Source: Miscanthus floridulus (lineage: Eukaryota > Streptophyta > Magnoliopsida > Poales > Poaceae). Taken from it: DNA of 64,000 bases. Where the stretch lies: NCBI RefSeq assembly GCF_019320115.1, contig NC_089591.1, forward strand, positions 61,099,550 to 61,163,549, in the 5' to 3' direction. Below the pieces are notes generated by a model that was given only the letters and a program-made list of their open reading frames with translations, was not told the DNA's origin and did not search any database. Shown here piece after piece: positions 21,920-32,449 of the stretch (position 1 is its first letter; each line of letters opens with the position of its first letter). Made by a program: the position numbers and the translations under genes.

Positions 21920-24385
21920 CTAACTGTATACTTCTGCTTCTGGTTTTATTCTTTCCAATAGCTTTTCAGCCTCGATAAACCCCCCTAAAGGTCCCAGAGG
22001 GCTATATTTCACTTGCCTCCAACTGTCATATGAAGTGGCGCAAATGATTTTAGATGGCAATTAAAGCTCTGATTCAAAGTATCAGTCTTACTTTACCTGG
22101 GCATAAATGGCAGTGCCAGGCAATGAAGATGAAGGTGATCGACACTATTAAATGGGGGCTGATGGAACCCAAACCTACAATGCAGGCTACATATGTAAGA
22201 GAAATGACGGTAAGAATGTTGAACAAGTATCTTCGCCCTGTTCGCTTGGCTGATATACTCTCCCTGTTCCATATGGGCTTTTGAAATACCTGTGTTCCTC
22301 CGAATTGGGAGCATCTTGATTGAGCAAGTCTTTCCCCACCTTCACCATATGGCTGACTGAAAGACAACAATAGAAGAAATGCAACAGCTCACTCTTCAAC
22401 TCTGGCTTGCACTACGATGCATAGTGAAATGCAACATCAAGCCAGGTCCATATGATGAAAGAAGCCAGAGAGTACCCACCTAACTGGTGATCATCTTTGG
22501 TTTTGTGGAGGCTATTTACAGTTGGTATATGATCAATGGGTATGACAAGATAGTGCCTACAAATATCGCACAGCATAATACATCACAAAACAAATATTCA
22601 GGCAAATAAATTGGGCATTTACAACAGTAGAAGTACAAGCTCTCAGAAAAATAATATAACAACGAAGGCTTATAGTCCCAAGCAAGTTGGGGTAGGCTGG
22701 AGATGAAGCTGAACAAGAAAAAAAAAGGATGAACAAAGCAGAATGAGGTACTAAAAGTAGTAATAATTAATCAATAATTTCTTCTGGCTGTGAATAGGAG
22801 AACCGAGCTCATGTTTAGCCCTATGAGTAAATCATGTGAAATTTCGCTCTAGCATGTCTAACGCTTATCAAAGACAAAGCTAGCAAGAACCACAAGAAGA
22901 CTTCAATGTATCATGCTGTTTGCATCACCATCATGGCATCGTGTACTTCTCACAAATTATTATGTTTCAATTGTAAACCATGTCATTGCTACATGAAACT
23001 AGAACACTCAATTATAAAGATATACAGTATGTTGTCCTAGATACGTACTACATGAAACTAGAACACCCAATGATCCAATCATAAGATATATAGTATGTTG
23101 TCCCAGATACATAGTAAAATTTATGATACTTTCTTGTGCAAATGTTCCTTTCCTGACAACTTATTGCAAGGAAGTGTGAATGTGTGATGCTTCTGCTCAT
23201 ATGAATGCAGAAGTTCATATAGATGAACATGAGCCTGCGTATAGCACCTCAACACTACTACTAGTAGCCCTCCAATGTCCAAAGGAGCACTTATGAGTTA
23301 GTGTTTGACAGATTATCGTAACTCAAAGTGGCTACAGAATAAGTTATTTTGTAGCTAGCTACAGGCCTGTAGCTAGCTACAAAATAACTTATTCTGTAGC
23401 CACTTTGAGTTACGATAATTACTATGTTAATTTACGAGATTATAGTAACTCCTTACTAAGTGGTTTACTATAACGTTATGGTAAATATCCCCATGTGTTA
23501 TAGTAATCCAACTATCGTAAATATGTATTGATATTATTGTAAATTAGTATATAAAATTATTGTAAATAGATGTGGCTACAGAATAACTTATTTTATACAG
23601 GGTAGTAGTTCTATATATATATATAGTAACAATATAAGTAACAATTAAGGTGAGACTGGTATAGATGGTCAGAAAAAAATGCCAGCTGATGTGTCTGTGA
23701 AAGTGAACGAAAACAATGGAGACATAATGTATAACAAAGGTAAAGTTCTGAGGTTAACCATGAATAGCTTCACTGCTTCAGGATCACATAGATACTTAGA
23801 CGTTAGAAGAAATGACAAGCGTGGAAGGGCTTAAGGCAATGAATTAAGTGAACGATTACAGACACACGGAGAACGTAGCAGCCTAGCACACAGAAAAATA
23901 AGGTCCAATCGAATACTTCCACCATTCCCTACAACAACAACAACAACAACACACAAAAAAAAACGCATTGCTTGCAATGCTCGCCAGGTGTTCGACGAAA
24001 TGAACCTACGCCTTACTTCATCCGACTGACTCGTAACACGACATCTAGACCTATCCAAGCAACAGAGAGCTATACAAACGAACAACGACTCCTCAGCAAG
24101 TACCTGAACGCCGACGGGTTGATGTCGCGGAACGCCACGACCTTGTCATCCTGCGCACAGGGAGGGGAAAAAAACAAAAGGGGATTTACATTTTCTGCAG
24201 CGAAAGAAGCACTAGATCGGAGGTGGTACATGGGGACAGCGGTACGGAACGGAGTAGAGGAGAGCGGTGCTGGAGGTGGGGGCGCGGCGGGCGATGTCGC
24301 AGAACACGCACCCGTCGACCATCGGCGCCCGCTCCGACATCCTCCTGGCCAAGCGGCTGCCCCCGAAGCAGAAGGTCTTCCTCAT
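21920..24385 (-). CDS. HINT4: histidine triad nucleotide-binding protein, HINT4-like (six exons, complete)
   Basis: Exons on the minus strand: 24385-24251, 24150-24104, 22556-22480, 22356-22290, 22174-22097 and 22022-21920. All introns are GT-AG and phases agree, giving 507 nt (168 residues) without a stop. The N-terminus has CVFCDI (Cys26, Cys29), then DDKVVAFRDINPSA and HYLVIPIDHIPTVNSL. The catalytic histidine triad is HLHLHCLALP (His122, 124, 126), and the C-terminus reads YSPLGPLGGFIEAEKLLERI. Plant HINT proteins bind and hydrolyse adenylyl nucleotides. The Arabidopsis HINT3/HINT4 group is described as adenylylsulfatase or adenosine phosphosulfate phosphorylase, so sulfur-nucleotide metabolism is a likely role. 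A second ATG at 24340 would give 153 residues, closer to family length. Intron 2 (1,547 bp) is enlarged by repeats. The choice of HINT4 over other plant HINTs is by overall pattern only. Confidence 0.9.
22640..22735 (+). repeat. LINE/SINE 3'-tail-like fragment in HINT intron 2
   Basis: TAGTCCCAAGCAAGTTGGGG followed by TAGGCTGGAGATGAA and an A-rich tail (AAGAAAAAAAAAGG). This phrase recurs in plant genomes at the ends of RTE-like retroposons. Only the tail is present. Confidence 0.4.
23312..23602 (+). mobile_element. TA-repeat-associated MITE, copy A, with palindromic head
   Basis: The body (23366-23602) matches copies B, C and D downstream. It starts CCTGTAGCTAGCTACAAAAT and ends with GTGGCTACAGAATAACTTAT. 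In this copy the first 54 bp are also present in inverted form immediately to the left (23312-23365), giving a perfect 108-bp palindrome. A short (TA)n lies on the right at about 23613-23625. It sits in intron 2 of the HINT gene. Confidence 0.8.
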
Positions 24386-25110
24386 GGCGCAGCCCCCCGC
24401 GGGTTGGTTCGGGATTAGGAGCAGGTGGGAGTGGGACTCCGCCCGACGCGGGGTGGACTTGACCGGTTCAACAGCAACGCTCCCGGACGCGGCGGCCGGC
24501 TCGGGGTCCGGGATGCCGCCTCCTTGTCGGTCGTCGGAGTCGAAGGCTAGTTTAGGGCTTTAGGCTTCGCCACGTGTGTGATTCCGTGGCCCAGGAACTG
24601 CAGCCGGTTCGGCAGTTAGATATGGGCGTCCGTAGGCCCACTTAATGGTATTGGGTTGGGCTCAATGAACAGCCTCTTGAGGCCCTCTGAGGCTCTGACA
24701 ACAGTAAGTATGCGTTGATTTTCCTTCTCATTTTGTGGTACTAGTATAATATAATGTATTGGTCAGCCGCATAAACATAAACTGTATATAACTGTTGAAT
24801 GTTGATGAATATATACGGAGTAAATGTTAAGGATGGAGTGAGGAGTCTTCCTAGCATTACGTAGGATGTACTAGCAAATTTAATTTTTCACTTGTATCTA
24901 AGGAGGATTGAACAGGACTGTACCACTTGACACACGCAACGAAACTTAACAAGGCACGGTTCCATAGCGCGGGAGTTTCAGCAACCGTGAGCCACCACGA
25001 GTTGTCAAGAACTTGACGAGACCGGCAGGTCTGAACGTCCGGCGTGGAACGTGAGGAGGTCTGTACTGCACGGCTCCTTGTCGGTCCATACTTACGGCTC
25101 AGCCACACAC
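24386..25110. other. upstream region of the HINT gene
   Basis: This holds the promoter and 5' UTR of the minus-strand HINT gene. The first part is GC-rich and carries short open frames that I take as chance. No TATA box stands out clearly. Past about 24700 it is AT-rich without recognisable features. Confidence 0.4.
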
Positions 25111-25120
25111 ATGCATGGAG

Positions 25121-25123
<3 letters not shown>

Positions 25124-25202
<79 letters not shown>
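25124..25202. repeat. (TA)n microsatellite
   Basis: About 39 uninterrupted TA units directly before MITE copy B. Confidence 0.95.
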
Positions 25203-25203
<1 letters not shown>

Positions 25204-25210
25204 CTACTAT

Positions 25211-25453
25211 CCTGTAGCTGGCTACAGAATAATTTATTCTGTAGCCACTTTGAGTTATGATAATTACTATGTTAATTTACGAGATTATAGTAACTCCTTA
25301 CTAAGTGATTTAATATAATGTTATGGTAAATATCCTCATGTGTTATAGTAACCCAACTATCGTAAATATGTATTGACATTATGGTAAATTAGTATATAAA
25401 ATTATAGTAAATGGAGGTGGCTACAGAATAACTTATTTTGTAGCCAGCTACTG
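25211..25453 (+). mobile_element. TA-repeat-associated MITE, copy B
   Basis: About 243 bp, from CCTGTAGCTGGCTACAGAAT to TTTTGTAGCCAGCTACTG. The ends are inverted repeats of about 30 bp. The interior is nearly the same as copies A and D (GAGTTATGATAATTACTATG and so on). (TA)n tracts flank both sides, so the insertion target was TA repeat DNA. Confidence 0.8.
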
Positions 25454-25463
25454 AATAGCCTCT

Positions 25464-25465
<2 letters not shown>

Positions 25466-25520
<55 letters not shown>
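25466..25520. repeat. (TA)n microsatellite between MITE copies B and C
   Basis: A pure TA tract of about 27 units. Confidence 0.95.
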
Positions 25521-25521
<1 letters not shown>

Positions 25522-25760
25522 CTGACCATAGAATAACTTATTCTATGGCCACCTTAATTTACGATAAAGTTTGTACCAATTTACGATAATGACAATACAT
25601 ATTTACGATACATGGGTTACTATAATTCAAGATGAAACTTACCATAATGCTATAGTAAACCACTTATGAGGGAGTTACCATAATCTCGTAAATTAGTATA
25701 GTAATTATCATAACTCAAAGTGGCCACAGAATAACTTATTCTGCGGCCAGCTACAGAATA
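25521..25760 (-). mobile_element. TA-repeat-associated MITE, copy C (inverted)
   Basis: The same family in opposite orientation: it begins GCTGACCATAGAATAACTTA and ends AACTTATTCTGCGGCCAGCT. It is more diverged than copies B and D. (TA)n is on the left, and (CT)n followed by (TA)n is on the right. Confidence 0.78.
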
Positions 25761-25767
25761 GTACGTC

Positions 25768-25779
25768 TCTCTCTCTCTC

Positions 25780-25852
<73 letters not shown>

Positions 25853-25860
25853 CATATATA
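25768..25860. repeat. compound (CT)n-(TA)n microsatellite
   Basis: CT repeats at 25768-25796 pass into TA repeats with two TACA interruptions. Confidence 0.92.
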
Positions 25861-25867
25861 CACCACC

Positions 25868-26108
25868 ATGTAGCTCTACAAAATAATTTATTCTGTAGCC
25901 ACTTTGAGTTACGATAATTACTATGTTAATTTACGAGATTATAATAACTCTTTACTAAGTGGTTTACTATAATATTATGGTAAATATTCCCATGTGTTAT
26001 AGTAACCCAACTATCATAAATATATATTGATATTATCGTAAATTAGTATATAAAATTATCGTAAATGGAGATGGCTACAGAATATCTTATTTTGTAACTG
26101 GCTACTGA
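25868..26108 (+). mobile_element. TA-repeat-associated MITE, copy D
   Basis: About 241 bp, from CATGTAGCTCTACAAAATAA to TGTAACTGGCTACTG. It has the same orientation as copies A and B and is flanked by TA repeats on both sides (a second TA tract at 26112-26163). Confidence 0.78.
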
Positions 26109-26111
26109 ATA

Positions 26112-26163
<52 letters not shown>
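26112..26163. repeat. (TA)n microsatellite
   Basis: A TA tract of about 26 units to the right of MITE copy D. Confidence 0.95.
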
Positions 26164-26167
<4 letters not shown>

Positions 26168-26330
26168 CACGCCAGAAACGGCGGATTAGTACCTCCTTAC
26201 CTCGTTGCTTGGCTTCGGATCACTTTTCGTGTGATGGTTGCCCACGCAGGCACTAGTAGAGAACAGACCTTTGATCCTCGGCCAAAATGGGCTCTAGTCC
26301 TGGAATTTTTTGCCCCCGGGACTAGAAATA

Positions 26331-26575
26331 CCTTTAGTCCCGGTTGGTGGCTCCAACCGGGACTAAAGGTCCCTGCCCAACGGCTACTGCGCCAGACAGA
26401 GGTGGCAGGGACCTTTAGTCCCGGTTGGAGCCACCAACCGGGACTAAAGGTATACTTTTACTTCCGGTTTGTGGCTCCAACCGGGAGTAAAGGTCTACTC
26501 CCGGGTCGTGGCTGCGCCCGGGGTTGGAAAGTTACCTTTAGTCCCGATTGGATCTATCAACCGGGACTAAATGTT
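26331..26575. repeat. left subterminal palindromic repeats of the CACTA element
   Basis: Four inverted pairs of the form CTTTAGTCCCGGTTGG ... CCAACCGGGACTAAAGG. In En/Spm elements TnpA-type proteins bind subterminal repeats of this kind; binding here is inferred. Confidence 0.85.
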
Positions 26576-26582
26576 CTCCCTT

Positions 26583-26589
26583 TATAAAT
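26583..26589 (+). promoter_or_regulatory. TATA box of the first CACTA transcription unit
   Basis: TATAAAT begins 11 bp after the last repeat half (CCGGGACTAAA) and is followed by a CT-rich leader. Confidence 0.6.
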
Positions 26590-26884
26590 CGGCCGTCTCC
26601 TCCTTCCTCCCCGAGCCCGAGCTCAGCACATTTTGAAGCTCACTGCAGTAGTGTTCTTGCTTCCTCCCTCCCTCCATTGTTCCTCCATCCATTCTTCGAT
26701 TCCTCCGTCGATTCTTCAGTTGTAAAGGTTACCAATCTCATACTCTCATTTTTTACCATTTTCTTATGCCATTTTATTCACTATATATATTTATGGTTCT
26801 TTATTGTGGTTTTTTTTTTCATTTGTAAGCAATTTGAGCTCAAAATCACTTTAAGCTTGCATATTTACATGAAAGAAGGTTAAA

Positions 26885-27568
26885 GTATATATAAATATAA
26901 AGTTAGAAAATAGTTAGAAAATTATAGCAAATCCTTACTAGTTGAACTTGCGGACCGTGTTCAGGTCGGCGAGGATGTTCTCTGCCGAGCGGTAACGGAC
27001 GTCAAGGAGGAGCTTTGATTCTACGAGGGAGAGCGATAACGGTCGTGGAAGACCGTGTTCCCTTCCTCGTAGAATCGGAGCTCTTCCTTGACCAAGTACG
27101 GTGCCGTCCGGTGGAGAAATCCTCGCCGAGCTGATCACGTAAGCAAGGTCAACTAGTACGGATGGTTATTTATTCACATGTCCCGATATCGTCGTAGTAG
27201 TCTGTCAATCACCGTACCTAAACGTAGTATATATAAATAAAAACTTAGAAAATAGTTAGAAAATTATAGAAAATCCGTACTAGTTGAACTTGCGGACCGT
27301 GTTCAGCTCGGCAAGCATGTTCTCTGTCGAGCGGTAACGGACATCAAGGAGGAGCTTTGATTCTACGAGGGAGAGCGACAACGGTCGTGGGAGACCGTGT
27401 TCCCTTCCTCATAGAATCGGAGCTCTTCCTTGACCAAGTACGGTGCTGTCCGGTGGAGAAATGCTCGCCGAGATGATCACGTAAGCAAGGTCAACTAGTA
27501 CGGATGGTTATTTATTCACACGTCCCGATATCATCGTAGTAGTCTGTTATGTGTGTACATTCCCATTC
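26885..27568. repeat. tandem 342-bp repeat, each unit a long imperfect hairpin
   Basis: The block containing GTTGAACTTGCGGACCGTGT at 26941 returns at 27283 with over 90 percent apparent identity, a period of 342 bp. Inside each unit the ends are mutually inverted (CTAGTTGAACTTGC against GCAAGGTCAACTAG), as are inner parts (GATTCTACGAGGGAG against CTTCCTCGTAGAATC). Each unit can therefore fold over about 219 nt (26938-27156 and 27280-27498). It lies in the leader between the TATA box and the first ATG. Confidence 0.85.
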
Positions 27569-27747
27569 TTCTGTTAATTTGCGGAAATATCATATGAATT
27601 ACTTACCTGCCGCAGTAAAAGATGAGAACACAATGACCATTAAAAATATCATTGTTTAGAGATCTAGATAATTTTATAGTTTGTTAATTTTATTTGTTTA
27701 TAAAAGAAGAAATTTATAGTGTATTAAAAAATGAGTATAGAGAGTAG

Positions 27748-28283
27748 ATGGCAACTGCTTCCGGGTCCTCGGCCTCTCATGGGTTTCCAAAGCGACTTAG
27801 GCCGGGCCTTCCTCTCATTCCATGCGGCAAGTGTCGTGATGAGATGAAGATTGTGATGGAGTACCGAGTGAAGAAGGAGGGTCCCAACAAGGATCGTATC
27901 TTCTACAAGTGTCCGGATCGCAATGTGAGTTATTTTATCGTATTTAATGATTATGGTTAGTTTATACCTATTTTCATGATGGTTGTGATTAAAGTTCTAG
28001 TTTTTTGTTTTAATTTCAGTGGGATGGCAGTGGACGATGTTCAGGCTTCTACTGGGAGGAAGAGTATGTTGAACTCGTGCAAAAATATCTTGCACAACAG
28101 GCAGATACGGCGGCTAATGAGGCAGTGATCCAGCCGAAGAAGCCCAAAGATGTTGCACAATCGGGGGATCTGTCTGTTTTAGTTGAGATTGGTCGCGAAA
28201 TCCTTGTGCTCCTGAAATGTATTTTGGCTTTAGTTCTTTTAGTGGTAGTTGGGATTGTCTACATTGTAGCGATGCTTTCATAA
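27748..28283 (+). CDS. small GRF-type zinc-finger membrane protein of the CACTA element
   Basis: Two exons, 27748-27924 and 28020-28283, joined by a GTGAGT...TTTCAG intron in phase 0, give 146 residues. Residues 26-77 fit a GRF zinc finger: CGKC, FYKCP, GRCSGFYWEEEY. The C-terminus holds one hydrophobic segment of about 22 residues (ILALVLLVVVGIVYIVAML), so it looks tail-anchored. GRF fingers bind nucleic acid in other proteins; its role in transposition is unknown. It stands ahead of TNPD on the same strand with only about 90 bp between, so both could derive from one transcript by alternative splicing. Both exons are clean and splice sites are good. Confidence 0.7.
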
Positions 28284-28371
28284 ATTTGTATCTTTTGTGG
28301 TGGCACGCATGTTGTATAAATAATTAATTATGATCTAGGTTTTAATATGATATTTATGTCATGTAATGCAG

Positions 28372-31300
28372 ATGAGCCGTCATTGGATGTATAATGCTGA
28401 TCGCCGCTCACAAGAGTTCATTGACGGCGTGCATTCTTTATTACGTGCGGCCGAGACAAACAAACGCGACGGTTTCATGTGCTGCCCATGTGCCATATGT
28501 AAGAATACGGTGGAATATCCTTGCTCAAGGACTCTTCATTCACACTTGTTCAAGTCGGGTTTCATGCCAAACTATATTTGTTGGACAAAGCACGGAGAAA
28601 CCGGTGTTGTAATGGAAGAAGATGAAGAAGAACAATGGGACGACAATGATATTATTCCTGATGGTGCGTGCTTCAATGATACTGCAATGGGAGAAGCTGA
28701 AGAAGAGGTAGCCGCAGAAGATGAGCCGGCTGATGATCTTTGTCAGGTCATTCGTGATGCACAAAGAGAATGTGAAAGTGAAAAGGAGAAGATCAAGTTC
28801 GAGCGGATGCTAGAAGATCACAAGAAATTGTTGTACCCAACTTGTGATGCAGGGCAGAAAAAGTTGGGAACCACACTAGAATTGCTGCAATGGAAGGCAA
28901 AGAATGGTGTATCTGACAAGGGATTTGGAGAGTTACTAAAAATCCAAAAGAAGATGCTTCCGAAGTACAATGAATTGCCCGCCACTACCTACGAAGCAAA
29001 ACAAGTTGTCTGTCCTATGGGGCTAGAAATAGAGAAGATACATGCATGTCCTAATGACTGCATCCTATACCGTGGCAAAGAGTACGAGAAATTGGATACA
29101 TGCCCGGTATGCCATGCGTCGCGGTATAAGATCAGGCGAGATGACCCTGGTGATGTTGAGGGCGAACGTCCACGTAAGAAAATCCCTGCCAAGGTTATGT
29201 GGTATGCTCCTATAATACCACGCTTGAAACGTCTGTTCAGAAACAAAGAACATGCAAAATTGTTACGATGGCACAAAGAAGACCGTAAGGTAGACAATAT
29301 GTTGAGACACCCTGCTGATGGGTCCCAGTGGAGAGCAATCGATAGAGAATTCCCGGAGTTTGCAAATGACGCAAGAAACTTAAGGTTTGCTTTAAGTACA
29401 GATGGTATCAATCCTTTTGGAGAGCAGAACAGTAGTCATAGCACTTGGCCTGTTACTCTAAGTATCTACAACATTCCTCCTTGGTTATGCATGAAGCGGA
29501 AGTTCATTATGATGCCTGTGCTCATCCAAGGCCCGAAGCAACCTGGCAATGACATCGATGTGTACCTGAGACCACTTATTGATGAACTTCTCATTTTGTG
29601 GAATAAAGAAGGTGTACGTGTGTGGGATGAGTACAAACAGGAACACTTTGATCTGCGAGCATTGTTGTTCGTAACAATCCATGATTGGCCTGCTCTAAGT
29701 AATCTTTCAGGACAGTCAAACAAGGGATATAATGCATGCACACACTACTTCGGTGATATTAGAGGTGTATTCTTGAAAAAATGTCGAAAGGTCGTGTACC
29801 TTGGCCATCGTCGATTTCTTCCTGCAAATCACCCCGTAAGAAAGAAAGGTAAGCATTTTAAAGGGAAAGCAGACCACCTGACCAAGCCTCGCAACCGAAC
29901 CGGTGAGGATGTACTCGATATGGTCAATGATGTGAAAGTCGTCTTTGGAAAAGGACATGGAAGCCAACCTATTCCGAAAGACGCTAACGGTCACGCACCC
30001 ATGTGGAAGAAAAAGTCCATATTTTGGGACCTACCCTATTGGCAAGTCCTGGAGGTCCGTAGCTCGATCGACGTGATGCACCTGACGAAGAATCTTTGTG
30101 TGAACCTGCTAGGCTTTATGGGTGTGTATGGAAAGCCTAAGGACACATTTGAAGCACGACAGGACCTGCGTTGTTTGAGAGAAAGAGACAACCTGCATCC
30201 AGAGAAGACAGATGATGGACGCCATTACTTACGTCCTGCTAGCTACACTCTAAGCAAAGAGGAGAAGGAAATCATGTTTGAATGCTTAAACAACATCAAG
30301 GTACCATCTGGATTCTCCTCGAATATAAAGGGTATTATAAATGTGACAGAGAAGAAATTCTGTAACTTAAAGTCCCATGACTGTCACGTTCTCATGACGC
30401 AATTACTTCCAGTTGCATTAAGAGGAATTCTACCTCCAAATGTACGTCTAGCCACCGTAAAGCTATGTGCATTCCTCAATGCAATTTCTCAGAAGGCAAT
30501 TGATCCAACTGATCTAGCTAAACTACAGAATGATGTGGTTCAATGTCTCGTCAGCTTTGAGTTAGTGTTCCCTCCTTCCTTCTTTGATATTATGACACAC
30601 CTCCTAGTTCACCTAGTCAAGGAGATTTTCACTCTCGGTCCTGTGTTCCTACACAACATGTTCCCCTTAGAGAGATTCATGGGAGTCCTAAAGAAATATG
30701 TTCACAACCGTGCTCGCCCAGAAGGAAGCATCGCCAAGGGCTATGGAACAGAAGAGGTCATTGAGTTCTGTGTTGACTTTATTCCCGACCTTGACTCGAT
30801 TGGTGTTCCTGAATCGAGACATGAGGGGAGACTAAGCGGAAAGGGGACACTAGGGAGGAAAACATATATTGGTACGGATGATGATTATTTCAATAAAGCG
30901 CACTACACAGTTCTACAGAATTCCTCTTTGGTAGATCCGTATATTGAGACACACAAGGATCTCTTACGATCCGAGTTTCCAGGCAAGACTGAAGCTTGGA
31001 TTACGCATAAGCACATGGAAACTTTCGGCGGTTGGTTGCGAAAAAATGTCAAGGTGATGAGAGCATCCATGAGCAACTGTATTTATTGGCTATGCAACCA
31101 TCATGGCATATCGTCACATACAAAGGGTACGAGATAAATGGGAACATATTCTACACAGTAGCCCAAGATAAAAGGAGTACCAACCAAAACAGTGGTGTCC
31201 GCATAGATGCCACAGACCCGAATGGGAATAAGCAGACATATTATGGACGCATAGATGAAATATGGGAACTAGAATATGCACCTACTTTGAAGATCCCATT

Positions 31301-31721
31301 GTTCAAGTGCCAATGGGTCAAGGTGACCGGAGGCGGAGTAACAGTAGACAACGAGTATGGAATGACAACAGTAGACCTTAGTAATATTGGGTACAAAGAC
31401 GAACCATTCGTCCTTGCCAAGGATGTGAATCAGGTGTTCTATGTCAATGATATGTCTACCAAACCAAAAAGAGGGAAAAACGATAATGACTCAACCAAAG
31501 AGCCAAAGCGCCACATAGTTCTTTCAGGGAAAAGAGTCATCGTGGGAATTGAGGACAAGTCGGACATGTCAGAAGAATATGAAAAGGATGACCGAATTCC
31601 GCCCTTCAAAGTGAACAAAGACCCTAGCATCTTGGTAAATGATGAGGACACTCCATGGTTACGAAGCGATCATAACCAAGGGACATACGTAAAGAAGAAG
31701 TTCACTGCTGTGCCCACTTGA
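28372..31721 (+). pseudogene. CACTA TNPD-type transposase, one frameshift
   Basis: The first frame runs to 31137. In order it shows the transposase-associated N-terminal domain (MSRHWMYNADRRSQEFIDGV, Cys-rich CCPCAIC), the Tnp2 core (residues about 200-460, with CPNDCILYRGKEYEKLDTCP, FALSTDGINPF and TIHDWPALSNLSG), and a DUF4218-type region (about 630-810, ending RFMGVLKKYVHNRARPEGSI). The DUF4216-type C-terminus (WHIVTYKGYEINGNIFYT, YYGRIDEIWELEY, FKCQWVKV) is in another frame (about 31050-31721). The frames meet at an A6 run (31041-31046), where one base has been lost. Apart from this the gene is open over about 1,110 codons. I take ATG 28372, just after a TGCAG that could be a splice acceptor; ATG 28366 is two codons upstream. 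Confidence 0.88.
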
Positions 31722-32190
31722 TGATATAGTGATTTAATATAGTGTGTGTTTGAGATATTATGTAATAATTGTGAATTCAGATGTTTATTATGTCATATTT
31801 CAAATTAAATCAATGTTTGATTTGGTGGGATTTCTCTCTCAAAAAGGTAAATTAGGATACTGAGTGATGAAAAATTAAAATATTAACGTTAAAATGATGT
31901 GAAAACAAATTTCCTGTCCAAAACCAATAATTTTAATAATTTTAATTAAACACTACATTTTTGCATTAACGAAATAATAAATATTAGTTACATTATGTTT
32001 TATAATTCTAACAAAAAATAAAAAAAGTTAGGTTATCGATTTTTCCTATGTGCAATAAACAAAAATAAAATTCATATTTTTAACAAAATAATTTTATGCC
32101 TTTTATTTAATTTACTATGTATTTAATAAAAACTATTGCATTTCTATTGTATTTAACAAGACTATTGCTTAAAACAGGCGGGAAACGAAA
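31722..32190. other. AT-rich spacer after TNPD
   Basis: Probable 3' UTR and terminator of the first transcription unit. It is very AT-rich, with no coding signal. Confidence 0.5.
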
Positions 32191-32197
32191 CTGCAGG

Positions 32198-32431
32198 CCA
32201 CCTTTACTCCCGGGTGGGAAGCCCACCCGGGAGTAAAGGTGGGCTGCAGTTTCGTGGCCCGCCAAAAAAAGCCTTTACTCCCGGTGCGTGTTACCAACCG
32301 GGAGTAAAGGTATACCTTTACTCCCGGTTGGTAACACGCACCGGGAGTAAAGGCACCTTTACTCCCGGTTGGTAATACGCACCGGGAGTAAAGGGTTTTT
32401 ACTCCCGGTTGGTGGCTGGCACCGGGAGTAA
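32198..32431. repeat. internal copy of the CACTA subterminal repeat array
   Basis: Inverted pairs of CCTTTACTCCCGGTTGGTAA and its complement, plus CTTTACTCCCGGGTGGGAAG with its partner, lie in the middle of the element. The form is the same as at the two ends, but with ACTCC in place of AGTCC. Confidence 0.85.
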
Positions 32432-32442
32432 TTCTCCTCTGC

Positions 32443-32449
32443 TATATAA
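32443..32449 (+). promoter_or_regulatory. TATA box of the second CACTA transcription unit
   Basis: TATATAA begins 11 bp after the last internal repeat half (CCGGGAGTAA), the same spacing as at the left end. TTCTCC stands between repeat and TATA at both places. Confidence 0.6.

Noticed and set aside
25115..25318. ORF made of repeated Ile-Tyr
   Set aside because: It is the translation of a (TA)n microsatellite running into a MITE.
28540..29994. Minus-strand ORFs within TNPD
   Set aside because: Shadows of the 923-codon transposase frame.
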